Assembly: GCA_038226665.1 (NCBI GenBank)
Contig: JBBRQI010000003.1
Location: 1-64,000 of the forward strand
DNA from: SZAS-103 sp038226665
GTDB taxonomy: Bacteria; Pseudomonadota; Gammaproteobacteria; Xanthomonadales; Xanthomonadaceae
Direction: 5' to 3'
DNA length: 64,000 bases
The position numbers and the translations under genes were made by a program. Under the pieces are notes generated by a model. That model saw only the letters and a program-made list of their open reading frames with translations, had not been told where the DNA came from and ran no database searches. The first letter of the stretch is position 1. The number at the start of each line of letters is the position of its first letter. Positions 28,016-40,930 of the stretch are shown here, in pieces.

Positions 28016-29139
28016 GTGACCCGACCCGGATTCCTTGCGCTCGAAGACGGCACCGTGTTCGAGGGTATTTCCGTGGGCGCCGATGGCCAGAGCGTGGGCG
28101 AAGTGGTATTCAACACGGCGATGACCGGCTATCAGGAAATCCTGACTGACCCATCCTACGCGCGCCAGCTTGTCACGCTCACGTGTCCGCACATCGGCAA
28201 CACTGGTTGCACCCCCGACGACGACGAGGCTGCGCGCGTCTGGGCCGCTGGCCTGATCGTGCGCGACGTGCCGCGGCGTCCGAGCAGTTGGCGTAGCCAG
28301 GTCGCATTGCCCGAATGGCTGTCCGCACGCGGCGTGGTCGCACTTGCGGGCATCGACACGCGCAAACTCACGCGTTTGCTGCGCGATCGCGGCGCGCAGA
28401 ACGCGTGCCTCGCATCGGGCGAAGGCATCGACCGCGACCACTCGATCGAGGCCGCGCGCAAATTCCCCGGCCTCAACGGCATGGATCTCGCACGCGAGGT
28501 CAGCACCACCGAGACCTACACGTGGCAAGATGGCTCGCTCGACCTCGACAGCGGCGTGTTCGCGCGCAGCGATGACCGCTTCCATGTCGTTGCCTACGAT
28601 TTCGGCGTGAAGCGCAACATCCTGCGCTTGCTCGCCGATCGCGGTTGCCGCATCACCGTCGTGCCCGCGCAGACGCCCGCGGCGCAGGCGCTCGCGTTCA
28701 AGCCCGATGGCATTTTCCTGTCGAATGGGCCAGGCGATCCGGCACCCTGCGATTACGCGATCGCCGCGATCCGCGAATTCATCGCCGCGAAGATTCCCGT
28801 TTTCGGCATCTGCCTCGGCCATCAGCTGCTCGCGCTCGCGATCGGCGCGCAAACCATGAAGATGAAATTCGGCCACCACGGCGGTAATCATCCGGTGCAG
28901 GATTTGGCGAGCCGCCGGGTGATGATCACCGCGCAGAACCACGGCTTCGCGGTCGATGAACCGACCTTGCCGGCCAATGTACGCGTCACCCATCGCTCGC
29001 TGTTCGACGGCAGCAACCAGGGCATCGAACTCACCGATGCGCCAGCTTTCAGTTTCCAGGGACATCCCGAAGCATCGCCAGGCCCGCACGATATCGGCGG
29101 CTTGTTCGATCGATTCATCGCGCTGATGGAGTCGCACTG

Positions 29140-29140
<1 letters not shown>
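28016..29140 (+). CDS. carA: Carbamoyl-phosphate synthase small subunit CarA
   Basis: A 374-residue glutaminase subunit that feeds ammonia to CarB for arginine and pyrimidine synthesis. The GTG at 28016 (MTRPGFLALEDGTVFEG) is preferred: AAAGG precedes it and the protein then aligns with the usual CarA start. The TTG at 27992 would add eight residues. The class I amidotransferase nucleophile lies in FGICLGHQ near 267, and His/Glu in FQGHPEASPGPHD near 350. The stop overlaps the carB start by one base (TGATG). Confidence 0.95.
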
Positions 29141-32406
<3,266 letters not shown>

Positions 32407-32446
32407 CAGTTATGATCGGTTCCATGAACAACAACGGGAACACACT

Positions 32447-32923
32447 ATGCGGTCACCACTGACCATCAAGGGCGCCGCACGCCTGCGTGCCGAACTCGAA
32501 CGCCTGAAATCGGTCGAGCGCCCGAAGGTGATCGAGGCGATCGCCGAAGCGCGTGCGCACGGCGACCTCAAGGAGAACGCCGAATACCACGCCGCGCGCG
32601 AGCAGCAAGGTTTCATCGAGGGCCGCATCAAGGAACTCGAAAGCACGTTGAGCAATGCGCAACTGATCGACGTCGCGAACCTCAACGCAGGTTCGCGCGT
32701 GGTGTTCGGCGCCATCGTGGAGCTCGCGGATGTCGAGACGGATGAACGTCGCGGCTACCAGATCGTCGGCGACCTCGAAGCCGACATCAAGCAAAGCCTG
32801 ATCTCGATTTCCTCGCCGATCGCGCGTGCGCTGATCGGCAAGCACGAGGGCGATACCATCACCATCGATGCGCCCGCTGGCAAGCGCGATTTCGAGATCG
32901 TCGGCGTCAGCTACGAGACCTGA
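32447..32923 (+). CDS. greA: Transcription elongation factor GreA
   Basis: A 158-residue factor that stimulates RNA cleavage in backtracked RNA polymerase. The N-terminal coiled coil includes GAARLRAELERLK and the acidic tip motif AHGDLKENAEYHAAREQQ, whose Asp and Glu reach the active site. The C-terminal FKBP-like domain contains SISSPIARALIGK and ends DFEIVGVSYE. The start at 32447 follows a GGGAA box; the frame upstream overlaps carB and is not GreA. Sits between carB and rpfE as in Xanthomonas. Confidence 0.95.
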   Translation: MRSPLTIKGAARLRAELERLKSVERPKVIEAIAEARAHGDLKENAEYHAAREQQGFIEGRIKELESTLSNAQLIDVANLNAGSRVVFGAIVELADVETDERRGYQIVGDLEADIKQSLISISSPIARALIGKHEGDTITIDAPAGKRDFEIVGVSYET

Positions 32924-32926
32924 CCG

Positions 32927-33868
32927 ATGCCGCAGCTGACTCTGCTGCTGCCGGCCCGCACGCGCTTTCGCGGACAAGCGCTGCCTGCGGAATTGGGTCG
33001 CCTGCTTGGTCGCGCAGACAGGATTCCTGACGCGACTGCAGGCATCAAGCCGCAATTGCAGCGATACTTCGATGTGATCCCACGGCATTGCCCGGTAGCG
33101 CCGATCACGCGTCAGCTCGATGCGCGCGATGCAAATGTCCAGGCGTGGTTGCGCGCCGACCCTGCTTATGTGCAACCCGATATCAACGGCGCGCGCATGC
33201 TCGCGTGTGGCGAACTCGGTTTGTCGCCCGACGAATGCGAAGAATTGCTTGCGCCACTCAAGCCGCTGTTCGGCGACGAGGGCTTTCCGATTTCCGCGCC
33301 GGTGCCGCAGCGCTGGTACCTGATGCTGCCGCGCGAGTGCAAATTGCCGGCATTCTCGCCGCCCGAGGTTGCGCTCGGCGACAACCTCGAACAGCATCTT
33401 CCTGCCGGCGATGCGGGACGGCGCTGGCGGCGTCTGCTCAACGAGGCGCAGATCATCCTGCACAACCATCCGCTGAACGTATCGCGCGTGGCAAGCGGCA
33501 AACCGCCAGTGAATTCGTTGTGGTTCTGGGGTGGCGGCGTGCTGCCGGATTTCGTAAACCTGGAAGGCCTGGCATATGGCGATGAAGCCTTGCTGTGCGG
33601 TCTTGCAGAACTCGCGAAAAGCCCGGCACGCCCGATACCGGCACGTTGGTCGCCGACCTTGCGCGAAGCCGAGGCCGTGGTCGACCTGCGTGCGTTGCGT
33701 GACATCGCAACGCTCGCACGCGATTGGCTTCTTCCTGCGACAACGGCAATGCGCAGCGAGGATCAATTACACCTCGATTTCGCCGATGGCAGCGGTTTCA
33801 CGATCGCACGTTCGCAGCGCTGGCGTTTCTGGCGTCGTGCAGCGACGCATCTCGCCGAACAGGATTGA
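32927..33868 (+). CDS. rpfE: RpfE-like protein (phosphoglycerate-mutase-like regulatory protein)
   Basis: A 313-residue protein matching the RpfE family, annotated in Xanthomonas within the rpf cluster between greA and recJ and distantly related to cofactor-independent phosphoglycerate mutases. Recognisable blocks are QRYFDVIPRHCPVAPITRQLD, ADPAYVQPDINGARMLACG and the highly conserved NSLWFWGGGVLPDF near residue 196. No metal-binding mutase motifs are obvious, so enzymatic activity is doubtful. The gene starts 3 bases after greA and its stop overlaps the recJ start by one base. The biological role is poorly understood even in Xanthomonas. Confidence 0.78.
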   Translation: MPQLTLLLPARTRFRGQALPAELGRLLGRADRIPDATAGIKPQLQRYFDVIPRHCPVAPITRQLDARDANVQAWLRADPAYVQPDINGARMLACGELGLSPDECEELLAPLKPLFGDEGFPISAPVPQRWYLMLPRECKLPAFSPPEVALGDNLEQHLPAGDAGRRWRRLLNEAQIILHNHPLNVSRVASGKPPVNSLWFWGGGVLPDFVNLEGLAYGDEALLCGLAELAKSPARPIPARWSPTLREAEAVVDLRALRDIATLARDWLLPATTAMRSEDQLHLDFADGSGFTIARSQRWRFWRRAATHLAEQD

Positions 33869-35631
33869 TGGTACTGATGATGCCTGTTGCGCCGCGTATC
33901 GTTCGTCGCGATGTACCGGCACTCGGCGACTGGCCCGACCACGTTCCGCCGGTACTGCGACGCATCTACGCCGCGCGTGGCGTCGCCTCGTTCGCGGGAA
34001 CGCAGCCGCGTCTCGCCGACCTGCTGCGGCCGGAGACGCTCGGTGGCATCGATGCAGCATCGTCGCTGCTTGCCGACGCGATCTGCAACGATCGACGGAT
34101 CGTGATCTGCGGCGATTTCGATTGCGACGGCGCGACCGGTACTGCGGTTGGCGTGCGCGGATTGCGCATGCTCGGCGCGCGCAACGTGACGTACCAGGTT
34201 CCGCATCGCGTACTGCATGGCTACGGGCTGACGCCTGCGCTGGTCGACGTCATGCGTCCGTTGCGACCCGACCTGATCGTGACCGTGGACAACGGCATCG
34301 CGTCGCACGCCGGCATCGCCGCTGCGAAGGCGTTGGGCTGGGACGTGCTGGTCACCGACCATCATCTGCCCGGCGCGACCTTGCCTGCAGCCGATGCGAT
34401 CGTGAATCCGAATCTGCCTGGCGACGAATTTGGGAGCAAGGCCCTGGCAGGCGTTGGCGTACTGTTCTATCTGCTGCTTGCGACGCGACGGTTGTTGCGC
34501 GAGCAGGGTTGGTTCGACGCCACGCGATTCCCGTTTGGCGATCCTGATCTTGCCATGCTGCTTGATCTGGTCGCCGTCGGCACCGTCGCCGACATGGTGC
34601 CACTGGATGCGAACAATCGCATCCTCGTGTCCGCAGGTTTGCGGCGCGTGCGCGAAGGACGCTGCCAGCCTGGATTGCGCGCGCTGTCCGATGTCGCCGG
34701 ACGCAAGCTCGATCGGCTCAACGCGAGCGACATCGGCTTCTTCATCGCTCCGCGCATCAATGCAGCCGGCCGTCTCGAAGACATGGCGATCGGGATCGAA
34801 TGCTTGCTTACCGACGATCAGACGCAAGCAGCCGAACTCGCACGCACCCTCGATGCGATCAATGGCGAGCGTCGCGGCGTACAGGAGCAAATGCTTGAGC
34901 AGGCCGAACGGATCACGGCGATGGCCGGTGATGCCGTCGAAGCCGCGGCGGTCTGCGTGTTCGATCCTGATTGGCACCCGGGCGTGATCGGGCTGGTCGC
35001 ATCGAAATTGAAGGAGAAGTTGCATCGCCCTGTGATCGCGTTCTCGCCGTCGGAACCGGGTAGCGGGGAACTGCGCGGCTCGGCGCGCTCCATTCCCGGG
35101 TTCCATATCCGCGATGCGTTGGCTGCGGTCGATGCGATGCATCCGGATTTGATCGCGCGTTTCGGCGGCCACGCGATGGCAGCAGGGATGAGCATCCGGC
35201 ATGGGCAATTGGACACGTTCATCGCCGCATTCAAGTCGTACGCCGAAACGACATTGGACCCGGCGCTTCTTCGCCGCGAATTGCTCAGCGATGGCCCGCT
35301 TGAATCCGACGAGATGACCCATGCGCTCGCGCAATCGCTGCGCGATGCAGGCCCATGGGGGCAGGGATTTCCGGAACCGTTGTTCGATGGCGTGTTCGAT
35401 GTGCTCGATTTTCGCCAGGTCGGCCATGGCCATCTCAAGCTCACTCTGCGTCACGAGGCCAGCAAGGTGCCCATCACGGCGATCCAGTTCGGTGGATGGA
35501 ATGGTACGCCGCCGCCGCGCTTGCGCATCGCCTATCAGCTTGAACCCGACGATTACCGCGATCGCTCCGGCGTGCAATTGCTGGTTCGCCATCTCGAATC
35601 ATCTGGTGAGGCGGACGACTCGCTCTGCTAA
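33868..35631 (+). CDS. recJ: Single-stranded-DNA-specific exonuclease RecJ
   Basis: A 587-residue 5'-3' exonuclease of the DHH family used in recombination and base-excision repair. The start at 33868 overlaps the rpfE stop (TGATG); further in-frame ATGs at 33877 and 33880 are possible. DHH-family motifs are visible: VICGDFDCDGATGTA near 77, VTVDNGIASH near 133, VTDHHLPGA near 160 and the DHHA1-type GGHAMAAGMS near 434. The length is close to the E. coli protein. Confidence 0.95.
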   Translation: MVLMMPVAPRIVRRDVPALGDWPDHVPPVLRRIYAARGVASFAGTQPRLADLLRPETLGGIDAASSLLADAICNDRRIVICGDFDCDGATGTAVGVRGLRMLGARNVTYQVPHRVLHGYGLTPALVDVMRPLRPDLIVTVDNGIASHAGIAAAKALGWDVLVTDHHLPGATLPAADAIVNPNLPGDEFGSKALAGVGVLFYLLLATRRLLREQGWFDATRFPFGDPDLAMLLDLVAVGTVADMVPLDANNRILVSAGLRRVREGRCQPGLRALSDVAGRKLDRLNASDIGFFIAPRINAAGRLEDMAIGIECLLTDDQTQAAELARTLDAINGERRGVQEQMLEQAERITAMAGDAVEAAAVCVFDPDWHPGVIGLVASKLKEKLHRPVIAFSPSEPGSGELRGSARSIPGFHIRDALAAVDAMHPDLIARFGGHAMAAGMSIRHGQLDTFIAAFKSYAETTLDPALLRRELLSDGPLESDEMTHALAQSLRDAGPWGQGFPEPLFDGVFDVLDFRQVGHGHLKLTLRHEASKVPITAIQFGGWNGTPPPRLRIAYQLEPDDYRDRSGVQLLVRHLESSGEADDSLC

Positions 35632-35664
35632 CATGCACGGCCTTTCCATCATCCCGCACAATCC

Positions 35665-36790
35665 ATGATCGAGCTCAATCCAGTCCGTTTCCACATTGCC
35701 GACCTGCGAGCCCGACTCTTGTCGCTCCGGGGGTATCTTTGACTTCGACGGCAAGGTCGAACGCCTCGAAGAAGTAAGCCGGGAACTGGAAAACCCCGAC
35801 ATCTGGAATGCGCCCGAACGTGCGCAGGCGCTGGGCAAGGAGCGCGCCGACCTCGACAAGGTCGTCGGCGGCATCCGCAGCATCGACGATGGGCTCAACG
35901 GTTCCGACGAATTGCTCGATCTCGCCGAATCCGAACAGGACGAAGAGACCGCAGACGCCGTCGTCGTCGATGTCGATGGCTACGCACGCCGCGTCGAGGC
36001 GCTCGAATTCCGCCGCATGTTCTCCGGCAAGCTCGATTCGGCGAACGCATTCGTGGACGTGCAGGCCGGCGCCGGCGGCACCGAGGCGCAGGACTGGGCC
36101 GAAATGCTGCTGCGGATGTATTTGCGCTGGTGCGAATCGCGTGGATGGAAAACCGAACTCATGGAAGCCAGTGCGGGCGATGTCGCAGGCATCAAGTCGG
36201 CGACGTTCCGCGTCGAAGGCGATTACGCCTATGGCTGGTTGAAGACCGAGATCGGAGTGCATCGCCTCGTGCGCAAGTCGCCATTCGATTCGGACAATCG
36301 CCGGCACACGAGTTTTACTTCGGTCTTCGTGTCGCCGGAAGTAGATGACGACATCGAGATCGACATCAATCCCGCCGACCTGCGCACGGACGTCTATCGT
36401 TCGTCCGGCGCTGGCGGCCAGCACGTCAACAAGACCGAGTCGGCAGTGCGCATCACCCATATTCCGACGAATACGGTCGTGGCCTGCCAGAACGGCCGCA
36501 GCCAGCACCAGAACCGCGACACCGCGATGAAGATGCTTAAGGCGAAGTTGTACGAGCTCGAAATCCAGAAACGCAATGTCGAGCGCGATGCGCTGGAAGC
36601 GACCAAGTCCGACATCGGCTGGGGCAGCCAGATCCGCAACTACGTGCTTGACCAGTCGCGGATCAAGGATCTGCGCACCGGCATCGAACGCAGCGATACG
36701 CAGAAAGTGCTGGACGGCGACCTCGATGAATTCGTCGAGGCGAGCTTGAAGTCGGGGCTTGAGGCTGGTTCCAAACGCGCAGATGCGTAA
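35665..36790 (+). CDS. prfB: Peptide chain release factor 2 (programmed +1 frameshift)
   Basis: RF2 recognises UGA and UAA stop codons. The gene is in two frames: codons 1-25 start at ATG 35665 and run to an in-frame TGA at 35740, then a +1 shift continues as DFDGKVERLEE to the stop at 36790, giving 374 residues. The peptidyl-hydrolase GGQ motif is in SSGAGGQHVNKTESAVRI near residue 250. The stop-codon-recognition loop lies in the HRLVRKSPFDSDNRRHTSF region. Followed by lysS, as in many proteobacteria. Confidence 0.96.
35727..35743 (+). promoter_or_regulatory. prfB +1 recoding signal
   Basis: An internal Shine-Dalgarno-like CCGGGGG precedes TATCTTTGAC. The CTT-TGA-C slippery site makes the ribosome shift +1 when RF2 is scarce, so RF2 autoregulates its own synthesis. 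The layout follows the E. coli signal, with a C in place of the A before the G run. Confidence 0.93.
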
Positions 36791-36850
36791 TTTTCCTGCG
36801 CAGTTATTTCGTGCAGACAAATCATTGATGACGTTATCAGCAAGGTTGCC

Positions 36851-38362
<1,512 letters not shown>

Positions 38363-38390
38363 GAGGTAGCAACCGGACACATCGACAAGA

Positions 38391-38414
38391 AAAAGCCCGC
38401 GATCGCGGGCTTTT
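38391..38414. terminator. Bidirectional terminator between lysS and the fadD-like gene
   Basis: A perfect 24-base palindrome (AAAAGCCCGCGATCGCGGGCTTTT) lies between the convergent genes lysS and rpfB/fadD. It offers a GC-rich stem with a T run in either direction. Confidence 0.9.
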
Positions 38415-38438
38415 CGATGACAGGTACGTGATGCGTGT

Positions 38439-40127
38439 CTATTGTGCGGTGCCAGCAACCGGCGGATCGCGCAGTTCGCGGCGCAGGATCTTGCCGACAT
38501 TGGTCTTCGGCAGTTCGGTGCGGAACTCGATCACCTTCGGCAGCTTGTAGCCGGTGAGGTTTTCCTTGCAGAACGCCTTGATCGCATCGGCAGTCAGCGA
38601 CTGATCCTTTTTCACGACCACGATCTTCACCGCTTCCCCGGATTTCTCGTCCGGCACGCCGACCGCTGCGACTTCCAGCACTCCGGGCATCATCGCGACC
38701 ACGTCTTCGATCTCGTTTGGGTACACGTTGAAACCGGAGACGAGGATCATGTCCTTCTTGCGATCGACGAGATAGAAATAGCCTTTCTCGTCCATGCGCG
38801 CCATGTCGCCGGTGCGCAGCCAGCCCTCGATGTCGATGGCATTGTCTGTTTCTTCCGGGCGCTGCCAGTAGCCCAGCATCACCTGCGGACCCTTGATGCA
38901 GAGTTCACCGACTTCGCCCATCGGCACGATCCCTCCTTCCTCGTTTTTCAGGCAGGCGTCCGTGGAAGGCACCGGCATGCCGATCGAACCGTTGTATTCC
39001 TTCATGTCCAATGGGTTGATGCAGGCTGCGGGCGAGGTCTCGGTGAGGCCGTAAGCCTCGACCAGAGTGCAGCCGGTGACCTTCTTCCAGCGTTCGGCCA
39101 CGGCGCGCTGTACGGCCATTCCGCCGCCGAGGGTCATATGCAGTTTCGAGAAGTCGAGCTGGTCGAAACCGGGTGTGTTAAGCAGGCCGTTGAACAGGGT
39201 GTTGACGCCGGTGATGCAGGTGAAGCCGCTGGTCTTGAGTTCGCGTACGAAGGCCGGCATGTCGCGGGGGTTGGTGATCAGGTGGTTGAGGCCACCGATC
39301 TTCATGAAGATCAGGCAGTTCGAGGTGAGCGAGAAGATGTGGTACAGAGGCAACGCGGTGATGATGACTTCCTGGCCCTGCTTGAGTTGGCCGCCGATCC
39401 AAGAACTGGCCTGCTGCATGTTCGCGATGATGTTGCGATGGGTCAGCATGGCGCCCTTGGACACGCCGGTGGTGCCGCCGGTGTATTGCAGGAAGGCGAC
39501 ATCGTCAGGCTCGAGGTTGATCAGCGGCAGGTTGTGGCGGCGGCCGCGCCGCAGTGCCTCCTCGAAGCGGATCGCGCCCGGGATCGAGAAGGCCGGAACC
39601 TGCTTCTTGACGTACTTGAGCACGAAATTGATGATCAAGCCCTTCGGGAACTTGAGCAAGTCGCCGATGCCGGTGGTGATGACCTGCTTGATGTCGGTGT
39701 CGGCCAGCACGTCCTGCACGATGCTCGCGAAGTTGTCCACCACCAGGATCGCGGCCGCGCCCGAGTCCTTCAACTGGTGTCGAAGTTCGCGCGCCGTGTA
39801 GAGCGGGTTGGTGTTCACCACGATCATTCCCGCGCGCAGCACGCCCATGATCGCAACCGGGTACTGCAGCAGGTTCGGCATCATGATGGCGACGCGATCG
39901 CCCTTCTTGAGCTTCAGGTCGCGCAGCAGGTAGGCCGCGAACTGGCTGCTCATCCGGTCGAGGTCGCCGTAGGTCAGCGTCGTGCCGAAATTGCGGTAGG
40001 CCGGGCGATTCCGGAACCGCTGGCAGGAAGACTCGAGCACCGCAACGATGGATTTGAATTCGTCGAGGTTCACCTCGTGGGCAACACCGGCCGGATAGTT
40101 GTCCAGCCACGGACGCGATTGACTCAT
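38439..40127 (-). CDS. rpfB: Long-chain fatty acid--CoA ligase (RpfB/FadD type)
   Basis: A 562-residue AMP-forming acyl-CoA ligase. The start at 40127 (MSQSRPWLDNYPAGV) follows a GGGAG box; the frame is open to 40184. Adenylation motifs are YTGGTTGVSKGAML near 216, VEAYGLTETSPAA near 362 and the C-terminal GWLRTGDMARMDEKGY near 440. It activates fatty acids for beta-oxidation or lipid synthesis. In Xanthomonas the orthologue next to rpfF, called RpfB, takes part in turnover of the DSF signal. Here no rpfF is adjacent, so it should act as a general FadD. The neighbour on the upstream side is aconitase, as in the rpf locus. Confidence 0.92.
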   Translation of the reverse strand: MSQSRPWLDNYPAGVAHEVNLDEFKSIVAVLESSCQRFRNRPAYRNFGTTLTYGDLDRMSSQFAAYLLRDLKLKKGDRVAIMMPNLLQYPVAIMGVLRAGMIVVNTNPLYTARELRHQLKDSGAAAILVVDNFASIVQDVLADTDIKQVITTGIGDLLKFPKGLIINFVLKYVKKQVPAFSIPGAIRFEEALRRGRRHNLPLINLEPDDVAFLQYTGGTTGVSKGAMLTHRNIIANMQQASSWIGGQLKQGQEVIITALPLYHIFSLTSNCLIFMKIGGLNHLITNPRDMPAFVRELKTSGFTCITGVNTLFNGLLNTPGFDQLDFSKLHMTLGGGMAVQRAVAERWKKVTGCTLVEAYGLTETSPAACINPLDMKEYNGSIGMPVPSTDACLKNEEGGIVPMGEVGELCIKGPQVMLGYWQRPEETDNAIDIEGWLRTGDMARMDEKGYFYLVDRKKDMILVSGFNVYPNEIEDVVAMMPGVLEVAAVGVPDEKSGEAVKIVVVKKDQSLTADAIKAFCKENLTGYKLPKVIEFRTELPKTNVGKILRRELRDPPVAGTAQ

Positions 40128-40312
40128 GGCCCTGTCTCCCCAAGGTTTCGCGCGTGGCAGCGCCGTTTCACCCGATTGGAACACAGGCCCACAGGGCTGG
40201 CAACACGGCGGCGTATGTTTCGTGGCGTGCGTCGCGAATGGCGGCGCGCGCTGCGGAGCAACCGTCTACAGTGACGGATAGTGACGGCATCCCAAGCCGT
40301 GGAGGGGCCGTC

Positions 40313-40780
40313 ATGGAACATGCATACCGGGGAAAGACTGGATTGCTCGCGTGCGTGCTGCTCGCCACCGCAAGCTGCCATCGTACGCCAGCCGAGCAGG
40401 CGATCCGCGAACAGATCGCGGCCATGCAGAAGGCCAGTGAGCAGCACGATATCAGCGTCGTGGTCGCGCCGCTCGCCGACGATTTCATCGGGCAGGGCGA
40501 CGAGGAAAGCGAAACCCTCGATCGCAAGACGTTCCATCGCTACCTTGTCTTCGTGCAGATGCGCCAAGGCGGAACCATCCACGCGACGCTCGGCCCGATC
40601 ACTTTCGCATTGCAAGGCACTGATCGCGCGACCGCGAACTTCACCGCGTTGATCACTGGCGGTGGAAGTCTCCTGCCAGCCGATGGCCAGATCGAACAAG
40701 TCCGCACCGGCTGGCGATTGGACGGGAGCAAGTGGCGGATGATTTCGGCGGAATGGAAGCAAGGAGTGGCAGGCAAGTGA
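40313..40780 (+). CDS. Small lipoprotein with NTF2/SnoaL-like fold
   Basis: A 155-residue protein. The ATG at 40313 has a GGAGGGG box. The N-terminus is a lipoprotein-type signal with the possible lipobox ATASC (Cys 22). The rest (EQAIREQIAAMQKASEQHD, a DDFIG turn, and the terminal pattern WRLDGSKWRMISAEW) matches the NTF2-like layout of a helical start and a curved sheet. Active-site residues are not identifiable. It lies alone, divergent from the fadD-like gene; the 150 bases after it are AT-richer and empty. Function unknown. Confidence 0.78.
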   Translation: MEHAYRGKTGLLACVLLATASCHRTPAEQAIREQIAAMQKASEQHDISVVVAPLADDFIGQGDEESETLDRKTFHRYLVFVQMRQGGTIHATLGPITFALQGTDRATANFTALITGGGSLLPADGQIEQVRTGWRLDGSKWRMISAEWKQGVAGK

Positions 40781-40930
40781 TCTATAACCACGCTGATTCC
40801 GATATCAAATATCTCTTATTTGCCTTGTGTCTGTGCAAAGTTGAATAGGCGCACGTCGTTTGGGCAATTCGAAGCATGCTTGGTCGTGGTTTAGCAGCAA
40901 GTCGCTGCGCTCACTCATCTAACGTTTGTT

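Noticed and set aside
38442..40274. 610-codon plus-strand open frame opposite the fadD-like gene
   Set aside because: Shadow frame; the minus-strand AMP-binding ligase has all family motifs.
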